A stretch of 10,045 bases of DNA, from the NCBI GenBank assembly GCA_014376325.1, contig JACMRP010000358.1, forward strand, positions 1 through 10,045, in the 5' to 3' direction. The notes under the pieces are model-generated. The model ran no database searches. It was not told where the DNA came from and saw nothing but the letters and a program-made list of their open reading frames with translations. Made by a program: the position numbers and the translations under genes. Source of the DNA: Pseudobdellovibrionaceae bacterium. Lineage in GTDB: Bacteria; Bdellovibrionota; Bdellovibrionia; Bdellovibrionales; Bdellovibrionaceae. The first letter of the stretch is position 1. Each line of letters starts with the position of its first letter. Positions 1 through 6,697 of this stretch are shown piece by piece.

Positions 1-593
1 CGCACTCGAATCGTACCGCGATGGAAGGCGACATTATTGCGCTGATACTGAATGCGGATCAGTTCCTTCAAAAACTGATCGCGCTTCACTTCCGAATTCG
101 CGGTCACCTGGATCATCATGCCTTCGTAGGCTTCGGGCGATCCTAAGCCGTATATGCAAGACACCGAACTAACGATAATCACATCCCTGCGATCAAATAG
201 CGAGCGCGTGGCGGAATGGCGCATCCGATCGATCTGGTCGTTGATCGCGGAATCTTTCTCGATATAAGTATCACTCGATGGAATATAAGCTTCGGGTTGA
301 TAGTAGTCGTAATAACTAACGAAATATTCAACGGCGTTGCGCGGGAACAATTCTTTGAATTCCGCATACAACTGCGCGGCTAATGTTTTGTTCGGCGCTA
401 AAACCAGTGCCGGCTCATTCAGCTGCGAAATGGTGTGCGCCATCGTGAACGTCTTTCCCGAACCGGTCACGCCCAACAAAGTCTGGTGATTCAGTCCGAG
501 CTGGAAGTTCTGCACGATATCTTGGATCGCCTTCGGCTGGTCTCCGGAAGGTTTGTACTCTGAAACTAGTTGGAAATTCTTCTTAAAAGCCAT
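1..593 (-). CDS. uvrB: UvrABC excinuclease subunit B, N-terminal part (cut by window edge)
   Basis: UvrB is the damage-verifying helicase-like subunit of nucleotide excision repair. It is loaded by UvrA and then recruits UvrC for incision. About 197 residues are visible by my own translation, beginning [20 protein letters not shown], the typical UvrB opening. The Walker A motif GVTGSGKT lies at residues 41-48. [18 protein letters not shown] stretch follows at about 68-84. The UvrB-specific beta-hairpin region, [16 protein letters not shown] and onward, starts at about residue 90. The last visible residues, FHRGTIRVR, match the family, so the gene continues off the left edge with no sign of damage. 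An in-frame stop four codons upstream of the ATG fixes the start. The GGAAG before it directly touches the ATG, so the ribosome site is poor and coupling to the permease gene ending 9 bases upstream is likely (inference). I saw no obvious LexA-type box just upstream. Confidence 0.97.
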   Translation of the reverse strand, partial: MAFKKNFQLVSEYKPSGDQPKAIQDIVQNFQLGLNHQTLLGVTGSGKTFTMAHTISQLNEPALVLAPNKTLAAQLYAEFKELFPRNAVEYFVSYYDYYQPEAYIPSSDTYIEKDSAINDQIDRMRHSATRSLFDRRDVIIVSSVSCIYGLGSPEAYEGMMIQVTANSEVKRDQFLKELIRIQYQRNNVAFHRGTIRV

Positions 594-602
594 CTTCCAA
601 TT

Positions 603-1838
603 CTAAAGACTTCTGAGGCTCAAGTGAATATTTTGTTTTGAAATCCGCCAAATGGGATAGAGCACCGAAAGTATATTTCCGATGACGACGGAGGCCCACA
701 CCGGCCAGCTTTGCCAAATCATCGAACTGACGATTTCGTCACTCGGAATGTTGGCGCCTAACAAACTTCTGAGCTCCGGAAAAAGTACGGCGTCGAACAA
801 GGCGCCAACGAAACATGCCGCAAGCGTTATCATTATCGCCTCTAATATAAGCACCTTAGAAAGATCCGCTTTCGAATACCCGAGGGAGCGCAATACGGCG
901 AGCTGCACCGTACGACTTTCGAAACGACCCACCATGATAGAGGCCACGGAAGTAATGCTCAGGAGCAATATCACGCTGGCCATCACGAGGCCAAGCTCCT
1001 GCCCCGTCCCCGTCAACTCTCGAAGTTTTGCGGTGGCGGATTCGACCGAAACGGCCTGCGCCACCGTTCGATCGTTGATCAGATTTTTTAAAGGCTTCAG
1101 TCCCTCTGGGGTTAAATAAACTAACATGAAGTGCAAGATGTTAGGACCCCACGGCGTTCTTAAACTTTTTGCATTTTCAGCAAAAACTTTTTGCGGCGCA
1201 GACCAGTCCGCTAAGGCAATGCGGTCCCACGCCCGCCCCGTGGGTTCTATGATCCCGGTGACGGTCATGCGATCCTTCGGGGCCGACGGAGCCTCCGCCC
1301 CCACCCACGCGCCGGTCAAAATGTCTTGCCCCACTTGCAACTTAAATCTTCGCGCAACTAAATCGCCAATCACGATTTCGTTCGAAGCTTTCGGAGCTCT
1401 TCCCGCAGTGATCTTCGGTGCCCCCAAATTTTGGGCCGTAAAAAAATCTGCGCTCGTTGCGTACACCCGAAAATCCTCGGCCTTCGCAAAAAGCACGAAC
1501 GGAAATACGTCCCGGACGAACTGCACGCCGACCGACGTTTTGTCTTCGAACTGCAAACCCTCTTTGCGTTTCAGGGTTTGGTAAAGATTCAAGGGGATGT
1601 ATTCCGGAAAACTTCCTTCAAAGTTTTTCATCCCCAGCAACAGATCAATCGGTCCTGCCTTGGCGCCGACGATGGCATCTCCCGCATTGGTTAACCCGTC
1701 GAAGCGGTCCGCGGATAATTCGTAAAGTCGCAGTAACAAACCGCTCGTGGTTACCGCCAGCACGATACCGATGAATAAAATCGCCGTCGAAAACTTTCGT
1801 CTGATTAGATTTAAATACGCTATTTTTGCGGGACTCAT
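603..1838 (-). CDS. ABC transporter permease, FtsX/MacB-like
   Basis: This is the inner-membrane partner of the ATPase encoded just upstream, 411 residues from the chosen start. The layout is the FtsX/MacB/LolE plan. TM1 is at about 18-36, followed by a large extracytoplasmic domain (about 40-280). TM2 (about 282-303), TM3 (about 328-350) and TM4 (about 379-397) form the C-terminal block. Between TM2 and TM3 lies SRTVQLAVLRSLGYSKADL, the cytoplasmic coupling segment typical of FtsX-domain proteins. A VGAKAGPIDLLLG motif sits just after TM1. I chose the ATG at 1838, whose ATGA overlaps the ATPase stop codon, over a GTG nine bases upstream; an AGAGTGG ribosome site precedes it. The family includes lipoprotein extractors, antimicrobial-peptide exporters and mechanotransducers, and the substrate cannot be read from sequence. 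No membrane-fusion protein gene is adjacent. Confidence 0.9.
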   Translation of the reverse strand: MSPAKIAYLNLIRRKFSTAILFIGIVLAVTTSGLLLRLYELSADRFDGLTNAGDAIVGAKAGPIDLLLGMKNFEGSFPEYIPLNLYQTLKRKEGLQFEDKTSVGVQFVRDVFPFVLFAKAEDFRVYATSADFFTAQNLGAPKITAGRAPKASNEIVIGDLVARRFKLQVGQDILTGAWVGAEAPSAPKDRMTVTGIIEPTGRAWDRIALADWSAPQKVFAENAKSLRTPWGPNILHFMLVYLTPEGLKPLKNLINDRTVAQAVSVESATAKLRELTGTGQELGLVMASVILLLSITSVASIMVGRFESRTVQLAVLRSLGYSKADLSKVLILEAIMITLAACFVGALFDAVLFPELRSLLGANIPSDEIVSSMIWQSWPVWASVVIGNILSVLYPIWRISKQNIHLSLRSL

Positions 1839-2446
1839 GATACCCACTCTTCAAAATCAATATGGCGATCAAAATACTTTTTTAATCGAGAATCGTGACT
1901 CACTACGATCAAGATTTTATCACGGCTGGCTTCTAATAAAAGCTCTAAAACGCTGGCAGAATTTTTTTCGTCTAAGCTAGAAGTTGGCTCATCCGCTAAA
2001 ATGATTTCGGGACGTTGACGTAAAACACGGCCGATCGCGAGCCGTTGCTGTTCGCCCAGGCTAAGGGTTCCGGCAAGTTGTTGGGCTTTCGATTCAAGTC
2101 CTACTTGTTTTAAAATCTGCGAGGGCAATGCGGACGCTGCCGAAGCTTGCACCAGTTCGAGGTTTTCAACGCACGTCATATGATCCATCAGATTCATTTT
2201 CTGAAAAATAAATCCGACAGTTTTGCGACGCAACAGACTGATTTCTGGGTCACTCAGACTAGCTAAGTTCTGCCCCGCGATAAGAACTTCACCGGCGGTC
2301 GGCGGCCAAAGTCCCCCGATCAAATGCAGCAGACTCGTTTTACCGTGACCGCTGGGACCGTAAATTAATACCTTCTCTTTTGCGGATATTTTTAATTCCG
2401 GGATCTTAAACAAAGGTCTGATTTCGACATTCTTTAAAACGATCAT
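1835..2446 (-). CDS. ABC transporter ATP-binding protein, LolD/MacB-like
   Basis: A 203-residue cytoplasmic ATPase that powers the FtsX-like permease downstream. All the sequence elements of an ABC nucleotide-binding domain are present: Walker A GPSGHGKT (30-37), Q-loop glutamine in FIFQKMNLMDHM (Q82), Walker B IILADEP (148-154), D-loop SSLD (156-159) and H-loop histidine in VVSHD (H184). The short size and the FQ-x-NL-x-x-x-x-T-x-x-EN segment fit the LolD/MacB/FtsE subgroup. The signature motif is LSLGEQQ (128-134) instead of the usual LSGGQQQ: the second glycine is kept, while leucine replaces the first. The stop codon overlaps the permease ATG, so the two are translationally coupled. No clear Shine-Dalgarno sequence precedes the ATG. 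It is probably the first gene of the ATPase-permease-uvrB string. Export or lipoprotein handling is plausible; the substrate is unknown. Confidence 0.92.
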   Translation of the reverse strand: MIVLKNVEIRPLFKIPELKISAKEKVLIYGPSGHGKTSLLHLIGGLWPPTAGEVLIAGQNLASLSDPEISLLRRKTVGFIFQKMNLMDHMTCVENLELVQASAASALPSQILKQVGLESKAQQLAGTLSLGEQQRLAIGRVLRQRPEIILADEPTSSLDEKNSASVLELLLEASRDKILIVVSHDSRLKKYFDRHIDFEEWVS

Positions 2447-2526
2447 GTCGGTAGGCTACTGAACTTTTTGTGTGCCTTCAACACCTTTGGTTGGTACCGT
2501 TCAAGCATCTTATATGAGGGGGCTTT

Positions 2527-3024
2527 ATGAGACTTTTTGGAATTTTAGTGACCACGTTTTTGATGTCTAGCGCGTTCGCAGTTCAAAACTTACAGACTTG
2601 CTTTTCGCCGGAAGATAATTGCGACAAAGTGATTTTGGAGTACGTGGCCGGCGCCGCAAAAACAATCGACATCGCGATTTTTAATTTATCGATGGATGAG
2701 CTTCACGTAGCGCTGACCGAGGCCAAAGCGAGAGGCGTCAAAGTCCGCATCGTCTGTGACCGCAATCAGGCCACTAACGTGAACTCCGAAATTAAGGCCA
2801 TGATCACCGAAGGATTTGATATTCGATACGGAACCCAGAAGGGTCTTATGCACAATAAGTTCATGATCGTGGACGACACTTGGGTCGAAACCGGCTCTTA
2901 CAACTATACATTTACCGCCAGCCACTTGAACTCCGAGAATCAGATCTACCTCAACGATTCCGCCGTGGTCGATCGGTATCAGAAGGATTTCTTGAAGGTT
3001 TGGGCGACGGCCGCTCAGCCGTAG
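2527..3024 (+). CDS. secreted Nuc-type nuclease, phospholipase D superfamily
   Basis: A 165-residue exported protein with one HKD catalytic motif. Residues 1-18 form a signal peptide (charged MR, hydrophobic core, cleavage probably after SAFA). The catalytic motif is H109-x-K111-x4-D116 (HNKFMIVD). It is followed by the ETGSYNYT box (121-128) and SEN (136-138), as in the small plasmid/Salmonella Nuc endonucleases. Those work as homodimers in which each chain supplies one HKD motif, and they hydrolyse DNA through a phosphohistidine. C25 and C32 could form a disulfide in the periplasm or outside the cell. A strong GAGGGGG ribosome site lies 5-6 bases before the ATG. The gene stands alone on the plus strand, divergent from the ABC operon, and ends at a shared terminator. 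A phospholipase cannot be excluded, but length and motif arrangement favour nuclease. Degradation of prey or environmental DNA is inference. Confidence 0.9.
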   Translation: MRLFGILVTTFLMSSAFAVQNLQTCFSPEDNCDKVILEYVAGAAKTIDIAIFNLSMDELHVALTEAKARGVKVRIVCDRNQATNVNSEIKAMITEGFDIRYGTQKGLMHNKFMIVDDTWVETGSYNYTFTASHLNSENQIYLNDSAVVDRYQKDFLKVWATAAQP

Positions 3025-3128
3025 AGGATGCACTCAAGTCGAATAGAGTTAACAACGTCGATGCTGTTGACCTTAACTAGAGCGGCACCTTCGACAACTG
3101 CCAGCGTTAATGTTCACAGTACGAAAAT

Positions 3129-3160
3129 AAAAAAGCCTCCGACTGCGGAGGCTTTTTTTT
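3129..3160. terminator. bidirectional rho-independent terminator
   Basis: A perfect 7-bp GC-rich stem (GCCTCCG 3135-3141 with CGGAGGC 3146-3152) closes an ACTG tetraloop. It is flanked by six A on the left and eight T on the right, so it should work in both directions. It serves the nuclease gene from the left and the secreted-protein gene from the right. Confidence 0.93.
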
Positions 3161-3209
3161 GCAAAGAAATCGGGAGAAGCGCGCTAATTTCTTACTTAAA
3201 TAGTAGTTC

Positions 3210-3225
3210 AATAGGCGTGCCTATT
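3210..3225. repeat. 16-bp near-perfect palindrome downstream of the secreted-protein gene
   Basis: The arms AATAGGC (3210-3216) and GCCTATT (3219-3225) are exact complements around a central GT. It begins about 20 bases after the stop codon of the minus-strand gene and has no T-tract. With a 2-base centre it is a poor RNA hairpin unless the inner pairs open, so it may instead be a DNA-binding dyad. Its role is unknown. Confidence 0.5.
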
Positions 3226-3245
3226 CGATCAAGTCTGGCGTTCGA

Positions 3246-4238
3246 TTAAGGGATTACTAGCGAGCAGTTTAAAGAAACCGCAGGAGTTGCCGATTCCGGA
3301 TAAGTCGACGATTTCCAAGTAAACGAATACTTCGGCGTCTGATATCCAGGTATTCTCTTTCCGTCTTGATCCTTAATGCCCTGCCAAACTTTTTCGATGT
3401 AGATGGTATCGTTATTTTCGAAGGTGGACTTCAAATAGCCGCTAGTTCCATATTTTAGGCCTATTTTATCTTCGCCCTTTAAAATGGGCTGTTTCTTAGC
3501 TTCAGCAAAATCGATTTCTGGATTCGATACTCGAATGAACTTCTGGCTAAAAACCTGACCGCGTCCGAGCAGGTTAAAGTATAGATTCCATACCCCATCC
3601 GCATCCGGGATCGCACTGAACATAACACCTTCCCCTACACAGCGAATGCGGTCTTTGGGAAGTCCATTATCGATATCGGTCCACGCCGTAACCGGCGAAA
3701 ACAAGCTCGCAACAACGTGCCTGCTGCGGAGTGAATTCGTAGAACCTAATAATCGTTCCGAGGCGTAGACGGCTTCATGCAATACAAGCGCTGCTTGCTC
3801 GGTCGAGCTCAGGGCATTCCAGATTTCGCCATTAATTAATACCAAAGTGTCGTTGTAGTAATTCGCAAGCTGTTCTGCGAGACAGCCTTTGGGAAGTGCG
3901 ACGACCAGCGCATCGTCAACGGGCTGAAGCACGACATTATCGACGATTCTCATATTCGTCCATACTTGGCGCGCATAATACTGCACGGTACCTCTTGAGT
4001 TATTCGGTATTATAGCGAGTGCCCGTTGAATTTTTTCGGGAACCGTTAATTTCACGTCCGGGGGTGTTTTCAGATTGTATAGTACCTCACCTTCGTAGAG
4101 ATCCAAGGTGCGGGCACTGCTAATAATGCCATCTGCATTCCTACACACAACTGCTTTACCGCCGCCGCCACTGATGGCGCCTGCTTCCGCGAAATTTCCG
4201 ACGAATATAGCAAACATTATCATTACCGTTGTCTTCAT
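3246..4238 (-). CDS. secreted protein of unknown function with LHE-x-x-Y motif
   Basis: A 330-residue protein that I do not assign to a named family. The chosen ATG at 4238 has a strong GGTGAGGG ribosome site seven bases or fewer upstream and opens straight into a signal peptide (MKTTVMIMFAIFVGNFAEA). An in-frame start 15 codons further upstream would bury that signal. The mature protein begins with a glycine run and GGGGKAVVCR (24-33), then a LDLYEGEVLYN stretch (about 46-56). At about 153-158 is LHEAVY, followed by a serine/arginine-rich SLRSRHVVASLF segment (about 169-180). The second half looks beta-rich. Four cysteines (32, 119, 200, 325) suit an exported protein. The HE-x-x-Y arrangement recalls zincins but lacks their second histidine, so I do not call it a protease. 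Similar GGGGK-VVCR plus LHE proteins occur, to my recollection, as hypothetical exported proteins in Bdellovibrio. It diverges from a TIGR02147 regulator, its likely controller (inference). Confidence 0.85.
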   Translation of the reverse strand: MKTTVMIMFAIFVGNFAEAGAISGGGGKAVVCRNADGIISSARTLDLYEGEVLYNLKTPPDVKLTVPEKIQRALAIIPNNSRGTVQYYARQVWTNMRIVDNVVLQPVDDALVVALPKGCLAEQLANYYNDTLVLINGEIWNALSSTEQAALVLHEAVYASERLLGSTNSLRSRHVVASLFSPVTAWTDIDNGLPKDRIRCVGEGVMFSAIPDADGVWNLYFNLLGRGQVFSQKFIRVSNPEIDFAEAKKQPILKGEDKIGLKYGTSGYLKSTFENNDTIYIEKVWQGIKDQDGKRIPGYQTPKYSFTWKSSTYPESATPAVSLNCSLVIP

Positions 4239-4266
4239 AAGTCCCTCACCTAATCTTTTACGAAGC

Positions 4267-4287
4267 GTGATTGCTTCTGACAATCAC
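4267..4287. promoter_or_regulatory. inverted repeat in leader of the secreted-protein gene
   Basis: GTGATTG (4267-4273) and CAATCAC (4281-4287) are exact complements separated by 7 bases. The dyad lies 29-49 bases upstream of the secreted-protein ATG, within the divergent intergenic region. The segment GCTTC (4273-4277), partly inside the loop, can also pair with GAAGC at 4262-4266. It may be an operator or a leader hairpin; the sequence alone does not decide. Confidence 0.5.
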
Positions 4288-4317
4288 AGTGTTGAAGCAG
4301 AAAGAAAAAAGAAGTAG

Positions 4318-4349
4318 ATTTAATTTATAACTTTAGTATATTTAATTTA
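4318..4349. promoter_or_regulatory. tandem 10-bp direct repeats in AT-rich divergent promoter region
   Basis: ATTTAATTTA occurs exactly at 4318-4327 and 4340-4349, 22 bases apart start to start, about two helical turns. It sits between the two divergent genes in a very AT-rich stretch with several TATAAT-like hexamers (for example TATAAA 4351-4356 on plus and TATACT at 4340-4335 on minus). None has a convincing -35 partner. An operator for the TIGR02147 protein is possible, but chance repetition in AT-rich DNA is also possible. Confidence 0.35.
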
Positions 4350-4389
4350 CTATAAAACTCTCGTAATTAAAATTTACCAAGGATTATCA

Positions 4390-5202
4390 ATGACTTCGAG
4401 CATATATGACTATCGAAATTATAATGAATATTTATTGAAAGTCTTCGGCGATAAATCAGAAAGGAGAGGATTAAAGTCTAAAGCGGCAAAATTTATTGGC
4501 GTACATTCGACACTCGTCTCCCAAGTCTTGCACGGTAAGTTAACTATAAATTTGGAGCAAGCCGAAAAGATGAGTCGCTTTTTAGGACATAACGAAGAAG
4601 AGTCGCACTTCTTTCTGCTGATGGTACAAAAGGCTCGCGCAGGTACCAAGAACCTAGAAAATTATTTTCAAAACCAACTGAACCAAATTATGAAAACTCG
4701 GCAAGTTATAAAAAAGCGAGTTGGGAAAACAGACTCGATCGCTGCAGAGGACGAACTTCGCTATTACAGTAGCTGGAAGTTCTCGGCCATTCACGTAGCC
4801 CTATCTATCCCGGATTTAAACAATGCGGCGGCGTTAGCAAACCACTTGGATATTCCAATCGCTCAGGTACGCGCAATGTTAGATTTCTTAACCCAAACAG
4901 GTCTCGCCGTTTCCAAAGAGCTTGGAAACTTTGAAATTGGGCCAAAGCACATCCATTTATCATCGGAATCCGCGCAAGTTCGAAATCATCACATGAACTG
5001 GCGAATGCGTGTTTTAAAATCCTTGGATAAAGAAACTAGATCCAATTTGCACTACTCGTCTGCTGTCAGCCTATCAACTGCCGATACAGAAAAAATAAAG
5101 GAGCTGCTTATACAGAATCTAAATTCGATGAACAAAGTAATCCAAACATCAAAAGAAGAACAGGTTTACGGACTTAATTTTGACTTTTTCAACCTGAACT
5201 AA
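4390..5202 (+). CDS. TIGR02147 family regulator (DUF4423)
   Basis: A 270-residue cytoplasmic protein. Residues about 5-90 match the N-terminal part of TIGR02147: YDYRNYNEYL, then a helix-turn-helix-like segment (about 28-66: KAAKFIGVHSTLVSQVLHGK and following), then a FLGHNEEESHFFLLM helix. Next come RYYSSWKFSAIHVALSIPDL (about 124-143) and a winged-helix-like segment (about 144-185). The end, VYGLNFDFFNLN, is also typical of the family. Members are numerous in Bdellovibrio and Fibrobacter and are thought to be DNA-binding regulators, but targets and signals are mostly unknown. The AAGGA ribosome site lies 6 bases before the ATG, which supports the start. It is divergent from the secreted-protein gene and convergent with cysS, which ends 38 bases away. 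Local regulation of the divergent gene is inference. Confidence 0.93.
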   Translation: MTSSIYDYRNYNEYLLKVFGDKSERRGLKSKAAKFIGVHSTLVSQVLHGKLTINLEQAEKMSRFLGHNEEESHFFLLMVQKARAGTKNLENYFQNQLNQIMKTRQVIKKRVGKTDSIAAEDELRYYSSWKFSAIHVALSIPDLNNAAALANHLDIPIAQVRAMLDFLTQTGLAVSKELGNFEIGPKHIHLSSESAQVRNHHMNWRMRVLKSLDKETRSNLHYSSAVSLSTADTEKIKELLIQNLNSMNKVIQTSKEEQVYGLNFDFFNLN

Positions 5203-5219
5203 ATGAAATGATTAGTTCA
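5195..5219. repeat. inverted repeat across the regulator's stop codon
   Basis: TGAACTAA (5195-5202) pairs exactly with TTAGTTCA (5212-5219) across a 9-base loop. The left arm ends with the TAA stop. It lies between two convergent genes only 38 bases apart and may act as a weak two-way 3' hairpin. There is no T-tract and the stem is AT-rich, so a normal intrinsic terminator is doubtful. Confidence 0.45.
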
Positions 5220-5240
5220 TGTTCAAGTGACAGCCACCCG

Positions 5241-6695
5241 CTACTTAGTGACTTCCCAGACGCTGCCATCCGCGGAATCACTGACGGAGATTCCTAAATC
5301 GGTTAACTTTTTACGGAGCTCGTCGGACTTCGCAAAGTCCTTTGCTAATCGCGCCTGCGAACGCTCAGCAACCAAACCATCCACGACGGATCGATCGAGC
5401 TTCATCTTTTCGAGCAACATATCGTCAAGCTTCGTCAAAAACTCTTGGGCAGGCTCTTGAAACATCGCCATAAACTTTCCGATTTTTGCAACAAAGTTCA
5501 TAAAACTTTGCGCTTTACCGAGCACTGTCGGATTCGGCTTAATGCCGCGTTTAACTTGCGTATTGAACTGACGGATCACTTCAAACAAACTCGCCACCGC
5601 GTTCGGGGTACCGAAGTCCTCGTTCAGCGCATCGGTAACTTTCACCCATGCTTCGGTAGTCACCTTATCGAAAGCCGCGTCCGTGGTTTGCGCAACTTGT
5701 CCCGCAAGCAAACTTTCCGCAACGGCCATCGCAGAGTATATCCGAGCCAAGTTTGAAACTGCACGGTCCACGGCCTCATCACTAAAATCGCTGATCGTCC
5801 GGTAATGAACCGACAAAATCATCCACTTATAAATTTCAGAATTATATTTATGTAAAAATTCGCGCATGGTGACGAAGTTGCCTAGGGACTTCGACATCTT
5901 TTGAGTTCCGAAGTTCAACATCTGCCAGTGCATCCAGTACTTAACGTACGGTTTACCGGTGCAACCTTCACTCTGCGCAATTTCGTTTTCGTGGTGCGGG
6001 AACACCAAATCCGTTCCGCCCCCATGAATATCGATCTGGTCGCCGAAAACTTTCTCAACCATGGCCGAGCATTCGATGTGCCATCCCGGGCGCCCTGGTC
6101 CCCATTCGGAGGTCCACGATGGTTCACCGGGCTTTACGCCCTTCCATAAAGCGAAGTCCAATGGATTGCGTTTTTTCTTGTCGACCTCGACCCGTGCGCC
6201 GGCCAAAAGATCTTCGACGTGACGGCCGCTGAGTTTGCCGTAAGTCGGCATGCTCTCGATTGAAAACAGAACGTCGCCTTCGACCGCGTAAGCCTTCTTA
6301 CCTTCAATCAATTTAGAAATGATGGATCTGATTTCGTCCATGCTATCGGTGACTTTGGGATTATGATCGTGCGGCTGCAAACCCAAAGAGGCGAAGTCGA
6401 CTTTGTATTCGGCGATGTATTTTTCCGCGAGCTCTTCGGGCTTTATGCCTTGTTCGTTGGCACTCGTAATAATTTTATCATCTACGTCTGTAAAATTGAG
6501 CGCGTATTCGACTTGATAGCCAAGCTCTTCAAGCCAAAGCCGAACTAAGTTGAAAAATACAACGCCCCGAAAATTTCCGACGTGCAAAAAATGGTAAACG
6601 GTCGGTCCGCAGACGTAGATCGTGACCTTGCCCTTTTGCAAAGGCTCGAACACTTCTAACTTTCTCGATTCGGTATTATAAATCTTTAAAGACAT
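5241..6695 (-). CDS. cysS: cysteinyl-tRNA synthetase
   Basis: CysS activates cysteine with ATP and attaches it to tRNA-Cys in the cytoplasm. The protein is 484 residues, slightly longer than the E. coli enzyme. The class I HIGH-type motif is HVGN (38-41) and the KMSKS loop is intact (266-270). The zinc site that recognises the cysteine thiol is complete: C29 in YVCGPT, C209 in WHIECSAM, H234 and E238 in FPHHENE. The C-terminal end, with FAKSDELRKKL and a final SVWEVTK, is typical. The ATG lies 2 bases after the gltX stop, with only a weak GGGTAGG upstream, so translation is probably coupled to gltX. The 3' end faces the TIGR02147 gene with no strong terminator between them. No odd residues were seen. 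Confidence 0.98.
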   Translation of the reverse strand: MSLKIYNTESRKLEVFEPLQKGKVTIYVCGPTVYHFLHVGNFRGVVFFNLVRLWLEELGYQVEYALNFTDVDDKIITSANEQGIKPEELAEKYIAEYKVDFASLGLQPHDHNPKVTDSMDEIRSIISKLIEGKKAYAVEGDVLFSIESMPTYGKLSGRHVEDLLAGARVEVDKKKRNPLDFALWKGVKPGEPSWTSEWGPGRPGWHIECSAMVEKVFGDQIDIHGGGTDLVFPHHENEIAQSEGCTGKPYVKYWMHWQMLNFGTQKMSKSLGNFVTMREFLHKYNSEIYKWMILSVHYRTISDFSDEAVDRAVSNLARIYSAMAVAESLLAGQVAQTTDAAFDKVTTEAWVKVTDALNEDFGTPNAVASLFEVIRQFNTQVKRGIKPNPTVLGKAQSFMNFVAKIGKFMAMFQEPAQEFLTKLDDMLLEKMKLDRSVVDGLVAERSQARLAKDFAKSDELRKKLTDLGISVSDSADGSVWEVTK

Positions 6696-6697
6696 GC

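Noticed and set aside
682..1584. Long open frames on the plus strand opposite the permease gene
   Set aside because: They are antisense shadows of a well-supported membrane protein gene, with no recognisable domains.
2486..2516. Possible plus-strand promoter for the nuclease gene (TTTGGT or TTGGTA with TATATG)
   Set aside because: The spacers are 19 or 14 bases and the -10 runs into the ribosome site, so I do not call it.
3046..3078. Imperfect hairpin with AGTTAA and TTAACT arms after the nuclease stop
   Set aside because: It has a bulge and long loop and a strong terminator follows soon after; AT-rich chance pairing is likely.
4239..4283. 15-codon N-terminal extension of the exported protein
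   Set aside because: It would hide the signal peptide and overlap a strong ribosome site and part of the dyad.
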